A stretch of DNA of 64,000 nt from Rhabditophanes sp. KR3021 (Eukaryota > Nematoda > Chromadorea > Rhabditida > Alloionematidae): assembly GCA_963281155.1 (NCBI GenBank), contig CAUJLY010000003.1, positions 806,001 through 870,000 on the forward strand, in the 5' to 3' direction. The notes beneath the pieces are model-generated. The model was not told the DNA's origin. It was given only the letters and a program-made list of their open reading frames with translations, and searched no databases. Made by a program: the position numbers and the translations under genes. Below, one piece after another: positions 37,337 through 50,131 of the stretch (its first letter is position 1; every line of letters begins with the position of its first letter).

Positions 37337-38368
37337 GATTAATAAAATAACCTTGCAATTAAAGAAAAACGACGACTGTTCAAACAGTTTTCCAATTACC
37401 ATCTCAAAACAAAACGACATTCAAAATTTGACTGTTATCAAAAATTGCTCATTACAAATAATACGATATTGGTTCCCTCTGATATTTGCTTTGTTTGCCA
37501 AATTGTTGTAAAGTACACATAAGACGTTTTAATTCCTAAGATTGCAACAAATTGTAATATAAAGCAAAGAAACAAATAATAAATATAACAATTACATCCA
37601 CGGCATTAACTTTCTTTCCTAATCTAAATATCAGGCAACATTACTATTTTTAATCTGTTACAAAATGGTTCTTACTGTACAAAAAATAAAATCTGCCTAA
37701 TAATTAGCCTTAAAAAAAGCAATTTTAAAATTCACATTTAATTCAATAAAACAGGCGTAGGCTGCAATTAAAATATATATTTTTGATTCCACCAAAACAA
37801 GGTTTAATTTATTATACCCAGTATTCATTTATATAAATTTATATAACATTTATTTGATACCAATTATTAATGGAAGGATTTTTAAATAAACAATTTACTT
37901 TGGCAATTCTTCAAAAACACTTTTAATTGAGTCCAGCAGTATGGTTCTATTTAAAAAGAATTTTAGCAAAAGATCATCGATGACGTTTTAGGTACGTAAA
38001 TAAATGTCTAAATTTAAAGTAAACTATAAAATGTTAAAGTTAATATACTTTCTTTAATGTTTGACTTTTGACACATTCTGAATTTAAAAAATGTATTAAG
38101 TATATTATATATCAAACATTTTTTCCTAAATATTTGCTAACTTCCATCCAAACAGAAGTTATTTATAATTAAAGTTCAGGGGAATGAATTAGGTGCGACA
38201 AAAAACTCATAAATAAGAAGCTTAATTTGTGTGCTTAAGAAGTTGTCAATGGGTGACAGATTTGGTTCTAAAAGCAAATAAAGTAACTTTAGGGGAATGG
38301 TATTTAAGGAAGTTGTAAAGAGCTAATTGCATCACAACAAAGTTTTAGTATTTTGCTAAATAAGTATC
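37337..38368. other. Divergent intergenic region
   Basis: About 1 kb of A+T-rich DNA between the proline-rich gene and the GY-rich peptide gene. A short plus-strand frame at 37278-37511 overlaps the first exon of the former and has no coding signature. Confidence 0.45.
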
Positions 38369-38608
38369 ATGGCTAAGGTTCAAATTATTTTTGCTCTTCT
38401 CGCTGTTCTTTTCCTTGCTTCTTTTGAAATTGTTTCTGGGCAATATTACGGATATGGATATGGAGCTTATGGATATCCTTCTGCTTATGGATATGGATAC
38501 GGAGATTATGGATATGGTGGTTATTCAGGATATTACCCAGGCTCTTACTATGGCTACTATGGAAAAAGATCAGTCGGAGTTGAGCCAGCAAATAATCAAC
38601 AACAATAA
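38369..38608 (+). CDS. Gly/Tyr-rich secreted peptide (NLP/YGGY-type)
   Basis: A 79-aa single-exon protein. The signal peptide MAKVQIIFALLAVLFLASFE is cleaved probably after VSG. The mature part is mostly Tyr and Gly (YGYGYGAYGYPSAYGYG and similar) and then GYYGKRSVGVEPANNQQQ. Gly-Lys-Arg is a classic processing and amidation site, so a GY-rich peptide ending in Tyr-amide is possible. The composition is like the nematode nlp-29/caenacin group of epidermal antimicrobial or neuropeptide-like proteins and like small cuticle proteins; composition alone cannot separate these. AATAAA-like signals lie at about 38640-38670. Confidence 0.7.
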   Translation: MAKVQIIFALLAVLFLASFEIVSGQYYGYGYGAYGYPSAYGYGYGDYGYGGYSGYYPGSYYGYYGKRSVGVEPANNQQQ

Positions 38609-38776
38609 CTTGACGACAAACATGACGGACACATTCAGGAACAAATAAACATAAAAATATACAAATAAAAACACACTATTCATTTTTACTACTTTATTGA
38701 AACATATTGTTTTGCAATAAACTTGTACTCATTAAATGTGATTTGGTTGATTGGTTTACCATAATAATTATATAAT

Positions 38777-41113
38777 TTAAATAATTCTAGCTAAAGTTTC
38801 AGCTCTTCTGTCGGTATTTTGAAATACTGCCCTTATCAAATCTTTAATTTCGTGTTTTGTTAGATATTCACCCAAGATACCCATACCATCACAGTATCTT
38901 TTTTCAATTTCACTCATTGGGTTGTGGAGACAGAAAATGATTTCCTTTAATTTGGTAGTTTCCTCAAATGCTTTCCCAATTAAATTTAGCTGTGGGTTGG
39001 CTTTCTGAAAGGAAATAAGTTGAATGAAAAGACATAATTGGACTTACTTTGAACCCTTTATCCAGAATTTCCAACAAATCTTCTACCCGATTCTTAATAG
39101 AATCACATTGGTCCGACCCAAAGTCAGACACACTCAAAATCAAGTGACTCACAGTATTGATGATAGTAATAGAGATGTACGTCAAAACTTCCTCGTACAT
39201 AACTGTATTGAACATCTGATAAAGTTGAACACACTTAGCTTGAAAGTATTTACGGAACCCTGCCATCATTTTGAAAGCATCAATAGTAGAAAGTTGCCTC
39301 TCACTACTTGTTATCAAGACTCCATTTTTCAGTTCTTTCATGATATCAGTCAACACCGAGTCAACCCAATCGTCTATACCGATGATTGCTAATGTTCGAA
39401 GCTCTTTCACAACTATTCCTTCTTCTTCACCTTCCTTTAACAGGTTATATTTGAGTAAAGTGTGGAGGATGTACATGCTGTTGTTGAAAAGAAGGGCCGG
39501 CAGTGAGGAATAAACAGTACCATAGCCCAGATGAATGCGTGGAACCAATGTACAATACATTTTGACAATATTTCTAATTCCGGTGTAAATAAACACCCTC
39601 AACCCACCGTCATCAGTGCCATCCAAATCTTCCGCCAAACCACGAATAGCATGCATCATCTTGCCAACACTTTTTGAAATAGTATATTTTGAGATGGTGC
39701 CACCAGACCAATAAACAAACTTTAAGATGTCGTAGCGTGTGCTTTGTGACAGCGCTTTATTGAAGGTTTCTCTTTCATCAATCTTTGGTTCTTCTTTGCC
39801 TCCGATCCCGACAGAGGTTTCTAATTTCGAAAGGATATGGTTTCGGCAATCTTGTAGTACCCTGTAGTACTTTGCTTCAATGATGAGTTTTGGTAGGTTG
39901 TGGGAGTAGTCTTTCAGGATTGAATCAGCATCGGTGCACATTCCATTCAATTCTAAACTTTTCACTAATTTGGCGGCTCCTTTTAGGTGGCTTGCAAAAG
40001 TTGATTGATCTTCCATTTTGAAAGGCAAAACAGCTTTCAGATATCTCTTTTTTAGAATGGAGATTATCTCTCTGCCTAAATCAATTCCTATGTGCGAAAG
40101 CAGTGTAATTGAATCTTCTGGCATACCCCAAACATTCAAATGCTCTAATGAAGATATCAGATTATTAGTGAAAACCTTGAGAAAGGATAGGATGACAGTA
40201 TGATCTCCCATCTTTGAATTTGGCTTAGATTCAAAGCAGAAACAGTACTCCTTTTCGTTTTCATCGAATTGATAATCGCTCAAGAGAGATATTTTTGAGG
40301 CAACTGTATTTAGAAAAGACTCAAAATACTGTTCTAATTTCTTGACTTTATCCTTAGGATTTCCTACTAAATATAAGCATTCAAAAATCTTATTGATAAG
40401 AACTTTGTCTCGAATTACTGAAATTGTGATCTTAGAGTGACCGTCCTTTTCATCCTCGTGAAATTTGAAGGCATCTTCAAAATTCTTAATAAGCACTTCA
40501 ATTAACAATTCCTCTCTTTGTTTGATCTCTTTCTCGATACTTGTAATAAACTTTATATCAAATGAAGATTGCAGATATCCTCTCTTAACATTAGAGAATT
40601 GCTCGATTTCCGACTTTAAACTCATGAGACCCCCAGCAAATTCAACAGAAAACATCTCACTGACATCGCCCAAGCGAACTATCTTGATGGCATTGTAGTT
40701 ATTAGATATTTCCAGAAAGCTTTCGAGTATGTTGAGTTTTTTCCTAATATCACCTTCAATCTTGGTGTCTTCATCGTCAACATTAGCTTTCACCAAGAAT
40801 TTATCTACTTCGTTGCAGTTATTTGCAATAACATTCAGTTTACTGCTTACAGATTTGAGGAAGGTGTTTAAATTTGACCCGTTCCCACTCGGCAATGATA
40901 TCTGTTTTGTGTGTTGACGAAACATTACTGCTAGCTCTCGTAATTCTAAAATCAAAGTAATCACAATTTCGTTATAAACAAATTACCTTCTTGATATTCT
41001 GTTTCAGTGGTGTTAAGCTCTTCTCTAAGTCGCTCCACATTCGATTTCGCCAACTCCAAATCAGTGGCTTTGTCAGAGAAATATGCCGGCAGTAATGGCA
41101 TTTTTGCTTCCAT
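38777..41113 (-). CDS. ZW10: ZW10 kinetochore and ER-Golgi tethering protein
   Basis: Part of the RZZ complex that recruits dynein and checkpoint proteins to kinetochores, and of the NRZ tether for Golgi-to-ER vesicles. Three exons, 41113-40987, 40945-39048 and 39004-38777, give 750 aa (human about 780) with introns of 41 and 43 nt. The diagnostic part is the C-terminus: a helical block around IINTVSHLILSV and the final EIKDLIRAVFQNTDRRAETL, closely matching the end of animal ZW10. The N-terminus is a coiled-coil (LELAKSNVERLREELNTTE). The central region is diverged, as usual for this fast-evolving protein. Confidence 0.85.
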
Positions 41114-42597
41114 TTTGCCACTTATTAGCAATAGTCAACGTTTCAAATGAATTGGGAGAGTATGTCTTTAGTATGAAATCTAATGTTTCGAGACACCATT
41201 TACAAAAAAAGACGCTTAATGTTGTTTGTCTTGTAAAATAATAAATTGACGCATTAATTAAAGATCTTTCATATCTCGCAGTTCTAAAAATGTTCTATAT
41301 GATGTACCAAACAGTTTTTAAAGCAACCATATCGGAATCTTTACACAAATTACCAAACTAACTTTCTATTCATGTCAATTAATAGTTTCTGTAAATATTG
41401 TATTACAATAATTTCCAAACAAAATGTTCCAGGCAAATTTACGGAATTAAGAGTAAGGAAATCGGCGATAAAAGAGACTCTGATAATGTGTTTCATTATA
41501 AAGAAATTTAAACTATAAATATAATCATTGAATTTGGTCTGCAAATTTCATATAAAGTAAAAATTCAATTCCCTACCTTTCATTATTTCCATACCATTTG
41601 AAATAGTGATAAATGCACATTCTTCATCTATTTCTTTGGATGCATGAAAGCCCTTATTCTATGATTTAAATGACCGATCTCAATCATTTTAAATTCACAA
41701 CCATTTGAATTATATGACTTAGGCAAAGTCGTTTTGATGCAATTTTTCTCAATAACATTATAGTTAACAAATAAAGATGTTCCAAAGAAGTTTTATCAAT
41801 ACATCCAAATTTAATAAAATATGTTATTAAGAAAAGAAGTATCCCATATATTGACATCGAAATTGTCCCCCGTTGAATAAGTATCAAAATTTATATTAAT
41901 TCCACTAGGTATATCTAGAGATGTGTGCATAGCAAAGACTATGAAAAAGGACTTCTCAACATATATTAACATCGTTGTCAATGCTCCCGCCCAGCTGTTA
42001 GAAACAAAAAGGGTGGATAATAGCTGCCATCTTTACAATCAAGCATAATTTTATTAAGTTTGGGTAAATTTTGTAAAAATTTAACCAGTTATACTAAGTC
42101 TCGGAATGCGAAGAAAATTCAATATGTATAGCAGCATCACTTAATACCATATTGCTCATGCTAGCAAAAAGCTACTCTTATGAGTCTATCTAAAAAATAA
42201 CTAATTCAGTTTACAACAGATTCGAGACTTATTTCTTCATTAATGATCAGTTCGTCATTACGAAAATAGACAATGCCATCCCTTATTATTATGATTATCG
42301 AAAAGTTCAATATGTAATAATGAATAATCTTTATAATTGGAAAGAGTAAAGATCTCAATAGACATTTCAGTGGAAAGAATATTTTTGCTGTTTATTTTTG
42401 GTTGGGAGAATAAACTGAATAATGATTTATAATTGCAAACTGCGATATGTATAACCCATGCTATATTCTATAGATATGTTTCCGTATTCAAGATTAATAT
42501 TATAATGAATTTAATTGAATAAATGAGTTTTTTAGTTATGCCAATCAAACTGATAATACATTAAAGGTTTATATAATTTCATAAACAATAATGACAA
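41114..42597. other. Intergenic DNA upstream of ZW10 and downstream of TOP2
   Basis: About 1.5 kb A+T-rich. Short minus-strand frames at 41350-41887 have no recognisable domain and look like chance. Confidence 0.45.
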
Positions 42598-45500
42598 CTA
42601 AAAGTTTATTTTCTTTTCAAATTTATCTAAATCGCTTTTCCATAATTTATTCCATGAAATATTTTGTAATTCTTTGAGCCCTTTTTCTTTATCTTGCCAT
42701 TTATTTTGTAACTTTACAATTTCGTCGTTGCAAAAGTTTCTAAATGGCATATTAATCAAGTAATCAAAATCATTAAAATTGTTTTCTTTCAATGGATTGA
42801 ACTTAAAATCTTTACTCTTCAATGTCGACTCAAGTTGACTTTTAGACATGTTACGCATATCTATTTTGCCGGAAATCACCTCTTTGATGAAATTAATTTG
42901 ATTATTATACAACTCAAAGTAAGATTGCATCTTGACCCGTTCATTATTCAATCTTCTTTCGTAAAATTCTTTTCTACAATCAAAGAAATCTTTAAATATT
43001 GTCTCAGTATCTTTGTAAAGTTTCAAATTATTCTGTGCATCAAATAAATACATTCCCTTTGTTGAAAATGTCTTGGTTAATCCTAATAACTTATTTAACT
43101 GTATTTCATCCTTTTTATTCATCAACTTAGTTTGCCCCAATTTGTTTTTATTCAATTTGAGATGATAACAAACATTATCTTCTGAATGATGCTCTTGAAA
43201 AGATTCCAAGATCTTGGATTCATGCAATTTACCAAGAACTTTTTCCTTAAAACTTTGATTCCACGACCATAAGGGTAATTCTGTAATTTTTACTTTAATC
43301 GAAGATTTACACGAATCGGCTGGCTCCATTATCTGCGCACATCCTTTGACAGCAAAATCAAATTTACTTCCATTTTGTTCAATTGATCCTTTAAAGTTTT
43401 TATAAAATGGTATCATGTGAATGGGTTCTTTGCCGTCAATCATTCCTTTAACATTGTTAATTATTTCAATAGGGTGATAAGCATAAACACTAGTTTTGTA
43501 TCCACTTCCGATTCCATCGCAACCATTAATAAGAACATTAGGAATAATAGGAACATAGTAATTTGGTTCTATGGCTTTTTGATCTTCCTCAAGTAACTCT
43601 AACAAATTGTCATCTTCTTTAGGAAAAAGCAGTCTTGTAGTAGAATTCAGCTTAGTGAAAATATATCTCGCACTAGCATGATCGTTTCCTCCCAGAGATC
43701 TCGTTCCAAACTGACCTATTGGTTTAAGCAAGTTTAGATTTCCAGTACCAACAAAAGTTTGAGACATTTTTATTATAGTATCAAGTAATGATTCTTCACC
43801 GTGGTGGTATGAAACTGATTGCGATACTATCCCTGCTAGCTGACTGACTTTGATCTCTTCAGTGTCATTTCTATTCAGCATTGTATAAAGAACTTTCCTT
43901 TGACTAGGCTTAAGGCCATCCATGATGTTTGGAATTGACCTTCTACAATCTGCACGAAAGTAATCAGCTGAATCATTTTTAACGAAATCTCTGTAATTGA
44001 TTTCATTAGATGGGATCGTAAAGTCCTTCGGAGTACATATTAATTCTCTCCTGCCTTCTGGATTAGTCTTATCGAATGCCTGAACTAAAAAGGTAGCATC
44101 TTCTTCATTCACGGCATTATAATTTACAAGATGAGCTTCTAAATTTGCAAAATACTCTTTCGCCTCGGCATTTGAAGAGGTTCCTAATCCTTTGTAATAT
44201 TTTATTTTGTACTGATATGAATCTTCTGTTTCTGCTTTCCATTTCTTATATTCATCGGCCGAGTAGAAAGACAACGTTGCTTTACCCTTTTTAGCTTTCA
44301 ACAAAGGTGTCTTGAATCCTTGTATAAAATTTTGATTAATCAAAGCCGGCCAAAAGTAATGAATAAAGTTCATCAACAATCCTTTGATATGAATTCCATC
44401 CAGATCTTGATCAGTAAAAATAATTAACTTATTATACCTCAAAGTTTCTCTATTTTTCGGATTAGAATAATCTGCCAGGTACGTCAATCCCAATATCCTA
44501 ACCAAACTACTGATGCATTCATTTTTCATAGCATTTTCAAAAGTCATTCCCCTGACATTTAATATTTTACCCGTTAATGGAAAAACGCCATACCTTTCCC
44601 GACCTTCTTTTCCTAATTCAGTTAAACCGGCAACTGCTAATGATTTAGCTGAATCTCCTTCAGTAACGAATAAAGAACATTCATCACTATTTGTTGTACC
44701 GGCAAATAAAGCATCGTCAAGTTTAGGGTGAAAATTAAATGCATTTTTGCTTTGAGTATCCTGTTTGATTGACCTTGACGTTTGCATCATCGAAACAATA
44801 TTGTCGTAAATATTTGAATCGTCTAACAGTTGTTTGATAAAGGAATTTGGAATATTAATTGATGATCCAAATTCATTAGGTTGAGTTGTTAGAAGTTCTT
44901 TAGTTTGAGAATCAAATGAAGGATTTTCAATAAGACACTTAATAAAGACGCACAAATGATTCTTGATAATATGGCTCTTCAACTTAGGCACTAAAACAGA
45001 CAATCCATCCCCTGTCAATTTCTTAGTTACCAAGTCCTTCAACTTTGCAACAATTTTATTTGTAATATGGTCGACATGACTACCACCATTAAAAGTAGAA
45101 ATGTTGTTGACGTAGGAAATATGACGGAAACCTGTATGACTTTCAGCAACCCCAATATCCCATCTTTCATTTTTGATGCAATGAGCTGTTTGAGAGGATG
45201 GGTCAACGAATAAGTTGACGAATTCTTCAAATCCTTTGACTGCCAACTTTGATCCGTTGAAGAAAATGTCCACATCAGCCAAGGTTCCTGCCATATCGTA
45301 AGCTCGTTTCTTAAACATTTTAATAATCTGCTCGTCTAGGGATGTCAATCCGAATCGACAAAAGTCTGGAATAAATGTTATTTTTGTGTAATCTTTAACA
45401 TTTACGTCGTCAATTGATTGTATCGTAACATCTCCACAAACAGACATATTTTTGTTCCAAGTCTGCTTAAAATACAACTTTGCATTAGTGTCAACTGTCT

Positions 45501-46123
45501 CGACCGTAAAATCACTCGAAAAGATATTAGTCAATTTGGCTCCATAACCGTTCCTTCCACCCACAGTTCTTTTTTCAAAATCATCGTAATTTGAAGATGT
45601 TAGTAAAGTACCAAAGATCAGTGATGGTATATAAATGCTCTCGCTCTCATGCATCTCAATCGGTACTCCTTTTCCGTTGTTGCGAATAGATATTTCCGAG
45701 GTTGTTCTAAAAGAAATGTATTAATTATGTAATATTATGAAAGCAACCTGTTAATATCAATTTCTAATTTGGTCATCTTCGAATCTCGTTGTTTGTTGTC
45801 TGCTGCATTCACCAAAATTTCGTCAAATATCTTTAGTAATCCTGGCACATAAGACATTTCTTGAAGAATCATCCTTTTCCTCCCTTCATCATACAGCCAA
45901 TGGTTCTATAAACAATTTTATATCATCAATAATACATTCATTTACTTACTTCATTGTTAATTAGCTTATTAGATCCGATATAACTGTCTGGCCTCAATAA
46001 AATATGTTCAGTTTGGTCTACTCTTTTGTATTTTTCTGAATTCGAGATCACTTTTGTGCTGCTATACTTTGCTAATAGATTACTACTTCCTCTGAAGGAT
46101 CTACTCGAAAATATTCGTAACAT
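42598..46123 (-). CDS. DNA topoisomerase II, probably mitochondrial form
   Basis: A type IIA enzyme that passes one duplex through another using ATP. Three exons, 46123-45950, 45905-45748 and 45706-42598, give 1146 aa. The N-terminus MLRIFSSRSFRGSSNLLAKY is Arg/Ser/Phe-rich without acidic residues, like a mitochondrial presequence. The GHKL ATPase follows (GGRNGYGAKLTNI), then TOPRIM (EGDSAKSLAVAG, DQDLDGIHIKG) and the breakage-reunion domain with the catalytic Tyr near residue 792 (ASARYIFTKLN). The protein stops at the end of the catalytic core, without the long charged nuclear C-terminal domain. C. elegans has a comparable second TOP2 annotated as mitochondrial (R05D3.1). AATATTTTAG nine bases before the ATG could be a trans-splice acceptor. 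Confidence 0.9.
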
Positions 46124-46287
46124 TATTCATATCTAAAATATTTAATTAGAAGAATTTGTGGATACAAGAAGTATTTTAAATTGAATGATTAACAACATTA
46201 GAGAAAAAGATTACTCAAAAAAAGTTTATTATTAAGAAGGAATATTTTGGGTCTCGTATTAATGAATGCTTTTCGAGTTGTCTCCCA

Positions 46288-47466
46288 CTAATCTTCATCG
46301 CTTTGATCATCATCGTCTAATTGATCAGTTAACGTACTTTCTTCCACATCCGAAATCGACTCTTGGACGATTTCTTCTTCATTGGCATTTCCTTCAACAT
46401 CAGATTCAGGATCGTCATCAGATTGAGTCGTGCTTTCTTCATTTTCATTTAAACTCGAAGGTTGGTCGTGTTTTGTGGTTTCTTCCACTTCCGCACAACT
46501 TTCATCCACCTCTTCTTCCTCCTCTTCGGCGACCTTAGCTTGTTCAGCCTCTTGGTCCTTCAACAACTTCAATTTCTTCACCAAATCCTTAGCAATCTTA
46601 AAAGTTCCGTCAGTATCCTGCCCGCAGCTCGCACAATTCTTATCCTTCCTATACCTATCCATAGCACATTTCTGGCAAAAGTAATGTCCACACTTGGTGG
46701 CAATCGGATTAACAAAAGTACCTTCACAAATTCCACATTCCATCGCATCCTTATCCTCATCACTACCAATCTCGTAATTTTCCTCTGCCACTCCATTCTT
46801 TTGCTGAGCATCCCAATCTCTATCAATTTCCCACCCATGCTTGTAATCTCCACGGTCATGGAGGAATTTGCAAGAGTCACCGAATGTACAAAAGCCTGTT
46901 TCTTTGTAGTCTTTGCAGACGTCTGGAGCATAGTCGAACCGCACGCTTGACTTCATGAATTGGTTTTCGCGGACTGGCCCGATTCTATTGTGCATCGAGG
47001 AAGCTTTACCTTTTATTGTGTCTTTTTTGATTTCAGCGCCGTAGAATGCCCGGCCTCGGTAAATGCCATCGTTGATATCGATGCCACTCTTTAGAGCTTC
47101 TTGGACTCGCTCGAATTGAGCGGTGGAGTCAGTAGCGTTGAATTCGTCGTCTTGGTGGGAAATTGCGATGCTCCTACTTTGCTCGTATTGAATATTTGCT
47201 ACCTGATTTGAAGGGACTGAAATATCTAGTCCAAGCGCTTTTTGCTGCCTTTGCCTAGCATCTTCTTCTGCATTTAAATTTACCGTTTTACCCTACAATG
47301 ATTAAAGATTATTTAATTTAAACACACCATTGTTGAGACTTACAACTTTCCTCAATTTAGTCCTCGACAATTGAGCAATATGTCCCACTTCTGTCTCATC
47401 ATCAGACTCCTCAATAACTCTTTCCCTGACCATGGGTCTCTTCTTAGACGGCCTTCTAAAATCCAT
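46288..47466 (-). CDS. RNF113: RNF113 (CCCH + RING spliceosome factor)
   Basis: An E3-type zinc-finger protein of the activated spliceosome (yeast Cwc24). Two exons, 47466-47344 and 47292-46288, give 375 aa across a 51-nt intron. The CCCH finger is DVCKDYKETGFCTFGDSCKF (about residues 197-216). The C3HC4 RING begins ECGICEGTFVNPIATKCGHY and ends CASCG. The first exon encodes a basic leader MDFRRPSKKRPMVRERVIEE. After the RING there is a long acidic Glu/Asp/Ser tail absent from the short yeast protein. It lies 164 bp upstream of TOP2 on the same strand, which suggests an operon, and diverges from PDSS1. Confidence 0.92.
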
Positions 47467-47716
47467 AGCACGTTTCTATTTGAAAACACCGCGAAACTTA
47501 ACCACACTATCAAAAGAAATAACTACACACACACCAACTATCCTACCTGCTTTTACTTAACTTCAAAGTAGTCTAATCTCATCGCGATCTTCACCACCCT
47601 TTGGAGAAAAGTATATTAGGTAAATGTTATAGGATTTTGAAGAAATTTTTTTGTCAATCTTATCTTCACCCAAATTGATATATTTATCAACATATGAGTA
47701 TAGATTCCCCTAGGAC

Positions 47717-48962
47717 ATGCTTCTAAACAAAATCAATTTTAATATGTGTTTATTGACGAAGGCTGTAGTTGTTAATAAGAGTGCTGTTAGATTACTTTCA
47801 CCATCCCCATGGATCCAAAACAAAGGAGCAGCAGCTAATCTCAAGTTAGAAACTACGGCCGATGGGATTGCTATGCCTCACTTTATTACAACAAAATTAG
47901 AAGATCTTCAAAGTGAGATTGTGATGTCGCTATTGACTCATGATGAAGCCACTACTATTAGTGGATTATCTGCTGGTCTGATTGGAACTTCATTTGGAAA
48001 GAATTTAGAACAAATGGCCAAACATTACTTTAATCAGGGAGGCAAGTTATTTAGGCCCAAGGTTTCTTTGTTGATGGGAAATGCTTGCAATCAATTTGGT
48101 GGGTCGGAGGAATTAATTAGTCAGAATCAGTATCGGATTGCAGTTGTTTCAGAGATGATTCACACGGCTTCACTTGTTCATGACGATGTAATAGACAAGT
48201 CTGATACGAGACGAGGCACTCCTACTGTTAATTCGTTGTGGGGTAATAAGATGGCTGTTTTGGTTGGAGATTATATCTTGGCTAAGGCTACTCAGGTACT
48301 TTGTTCAATCGGAGATCCTCAAGTCATCTCGACCATGGCTAAGATTATCGAGGATTTGGTTCAGGGAGAGTTCATGCAGATGACTGGAAATAATACTGGA
48401 AATGCACCTACTAAGGAGGTTGCAGAAACTAGGTTTCAACACTATATGATCAAGAACTTTTATAAAACGGGAAGTTTGTTTGCCCATAGTTGTAAGTCGG
48501 CAGCGATGTTAGCAGGTAAATTTTAAATAATTAAAAATCAACTTAAAATTGCTTTTAGGGTGCCAAGACTCAAATATAAACAATGCCTTTGAATACGGAA
48601 GAAATTTAGGATTAGCCTTTCAATTAATTGACGATGTCTTAGACTTCTCCGCAACTTCGGCAATTTTAGGGAAACCTGCCGCCAATGACCTAAAACAAGG
48701 TCTCGCGACAGGTCCAGTTTTGTATGCAGCTCAACAATACCCTGAACTAAATCTTCTCATCAACCGTAAATTCTCCGAGGAAGGAGACGTCAAACGAGCC
48801 TGGGAAATAGTAATGAACTCGGATGGCCTTGTCAAGACCAAAGAATTAGCTGAAAAACATTGCCTTGTAGCTGTAAAACTAGCCAGAGCTTTCCCAAACG
48901 GACATCAAATGAGCGAAAGACTAGCTGATCTCGCAATCAACCAAATTACGAGGCAAAAGTAG
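47717..48962 (+). CDS. PDSS1: Decaprenyl/polyprenyl diphosphate synthase subunit 1
   Basis: Makes the isoprenoid tail of ubiquinone in mitochondria. Two exons, 47717-48515 and 48559-48962, with a 43-nt intron, give 400 aa. The basic, hydrophobic N-terminus is consistent with a mitochondrial leader. The first aspartate-rich motif is in TASLVHDDVIDKSDTRRGTP and the second in AFQLIDDVLDFSAT; GGKLFRPKVSLLM binds the allylic substrate. The protein ends LADLAINQITRQK, the usual family end. COQ-1 is the C. elegans counterpart. The first of two nearby Met codons is taken as the start. Confidence 0.92.
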
Positions 48963-49291
48963 TCGTACTGAAAAAGATAATTTTTATTCACAAAGAAAAG
49001 TAGATTATTATTATTGTTTTTAATATAGGTTTTTTAATGAAATTGTAAATATCAATTGTCTCTTTGTTATCTTGATTTTTTCAAGGAATAAACAATATCC
49101 ATTTATCGTTGCTTTGTAGTAAATATGATAGAGATAACAGTGATATTTAATCAATAGGAAACTTTGTATTTGGTCAGCAGCAAGCGCTTGATGACAACTA
49201 CCACGTATCATGATATCAGCTCACTTTTGTCAACGACTATTTATAATAGCTTGCTATATTAACAATTATTGTACTTTGAAAAAGTGTCCAG
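48963..49291. other. Short spacer between PDSS1 and p24 genes
   Basis: 329 bp, A+T-rich, with no gene. AG stands directly before the p24 ATG (TGTCCAG-ATG), which could serve as a trans-splice acceptor. Confidence 0.4.
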
Positions 49292-50022
49292 ATGAAACTT
49301 TTACTAACCACTGCAATTTTGCTACTTGATTTAGTTGTTCTTACTCACAACTTAACAATCATCCATGTAATAGATGGTAAAAAGCACAAACTCGGCGATC
49401 ACATCCAATTCGAAGTGCGCTCATCATCCGAAATGCCTTGCTTTTACGAAACAATCGAAAAAGACAACTCCTTCGGAGTAACCTTAGATGTAGTAAATCG
49501 CGAATCAGCTGACTTGCAATTTAGGATCACTTCGCCATCTAAGCAATTCAGCGAATGGTACAAAAGCTCCCCCGATTCTTCACGTGCTCAATACGATGGA
49601 ATTGCTGAGGAAGAAGGTGAGATTGTGACAAATTACGATGATTAAAACTTGTTTTAGGAGACTATGAAATTTGCATCAATGCTTACGTTAGCCGAACCCC
49701 TTTAAGACTAAATTTAGGAATAGTTTCTTATTCCAAACCAAAGATTGAACAAGTTAATGCTGAACATCATATGGGTAAATTATTAGAAGAAGTCATTTCG
49801 GAAAAGTTAACTTCTATTGGCAACAAAATTTTCCAAACATTTGCCCATGTCAGAGTTGGCAATATCAGAATCAAAAAAGATGAATTTATCCAAGAAACTA
49901 ATTTAAATTATATTGATACCCTAAGTGTCATCCAAACACTAATCATGATTTTATGTTCAGTCACACAAGTCTACTTTATCCGCAACTTCTTTAATGATCG
50001 TAAAAACAAGGTCCGCATTTAA
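49292..50022 (+). CDS. p24 (emp24/gp25L) cargo receptor
   Basis: A type I membrane protein of COPI/COPII vesicles. Exons 49292-49616 and 49658-50022, intron 41 nt, 229 aa. Signal peptide MKLLLTTAILLLDLVVL, then a GOLD domain with its Cys pair (EMPCFYETI and GDYEICINAYV). A coiled coil precedes the C-terminal membrane helix near IQTLIMILCSVTQVYFI. The cytosolic tail reads RNFFNDRKNKVRI, with the di-phenylalanine typical of p24 tails but a basic pair not at the very end. The p24 subfamily is not assigned. Confidence 0.88.
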
Positions 50023-50131
50023 ATTAATCATTTACTCATTTAATATTAATTGTTGAAATAAAGGATAGTGTTATTGACTCATTTTGTTAAAATTAATTAT
50101 TAATACGGAGAGGCTTTTGGTGCTCAACTTG

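Noticed and set aside
37054..37511. Plus-strand frames of 71 and 77 codons
   Set aside because: They overlap the first two exons of the minus-strand proline-rich gene, whose splice phases agree.
46266..46950. Plus-strand frames up to 162 codons
   Set aside because: Antisense to the RNF113 zinc fingers and acidic tail.
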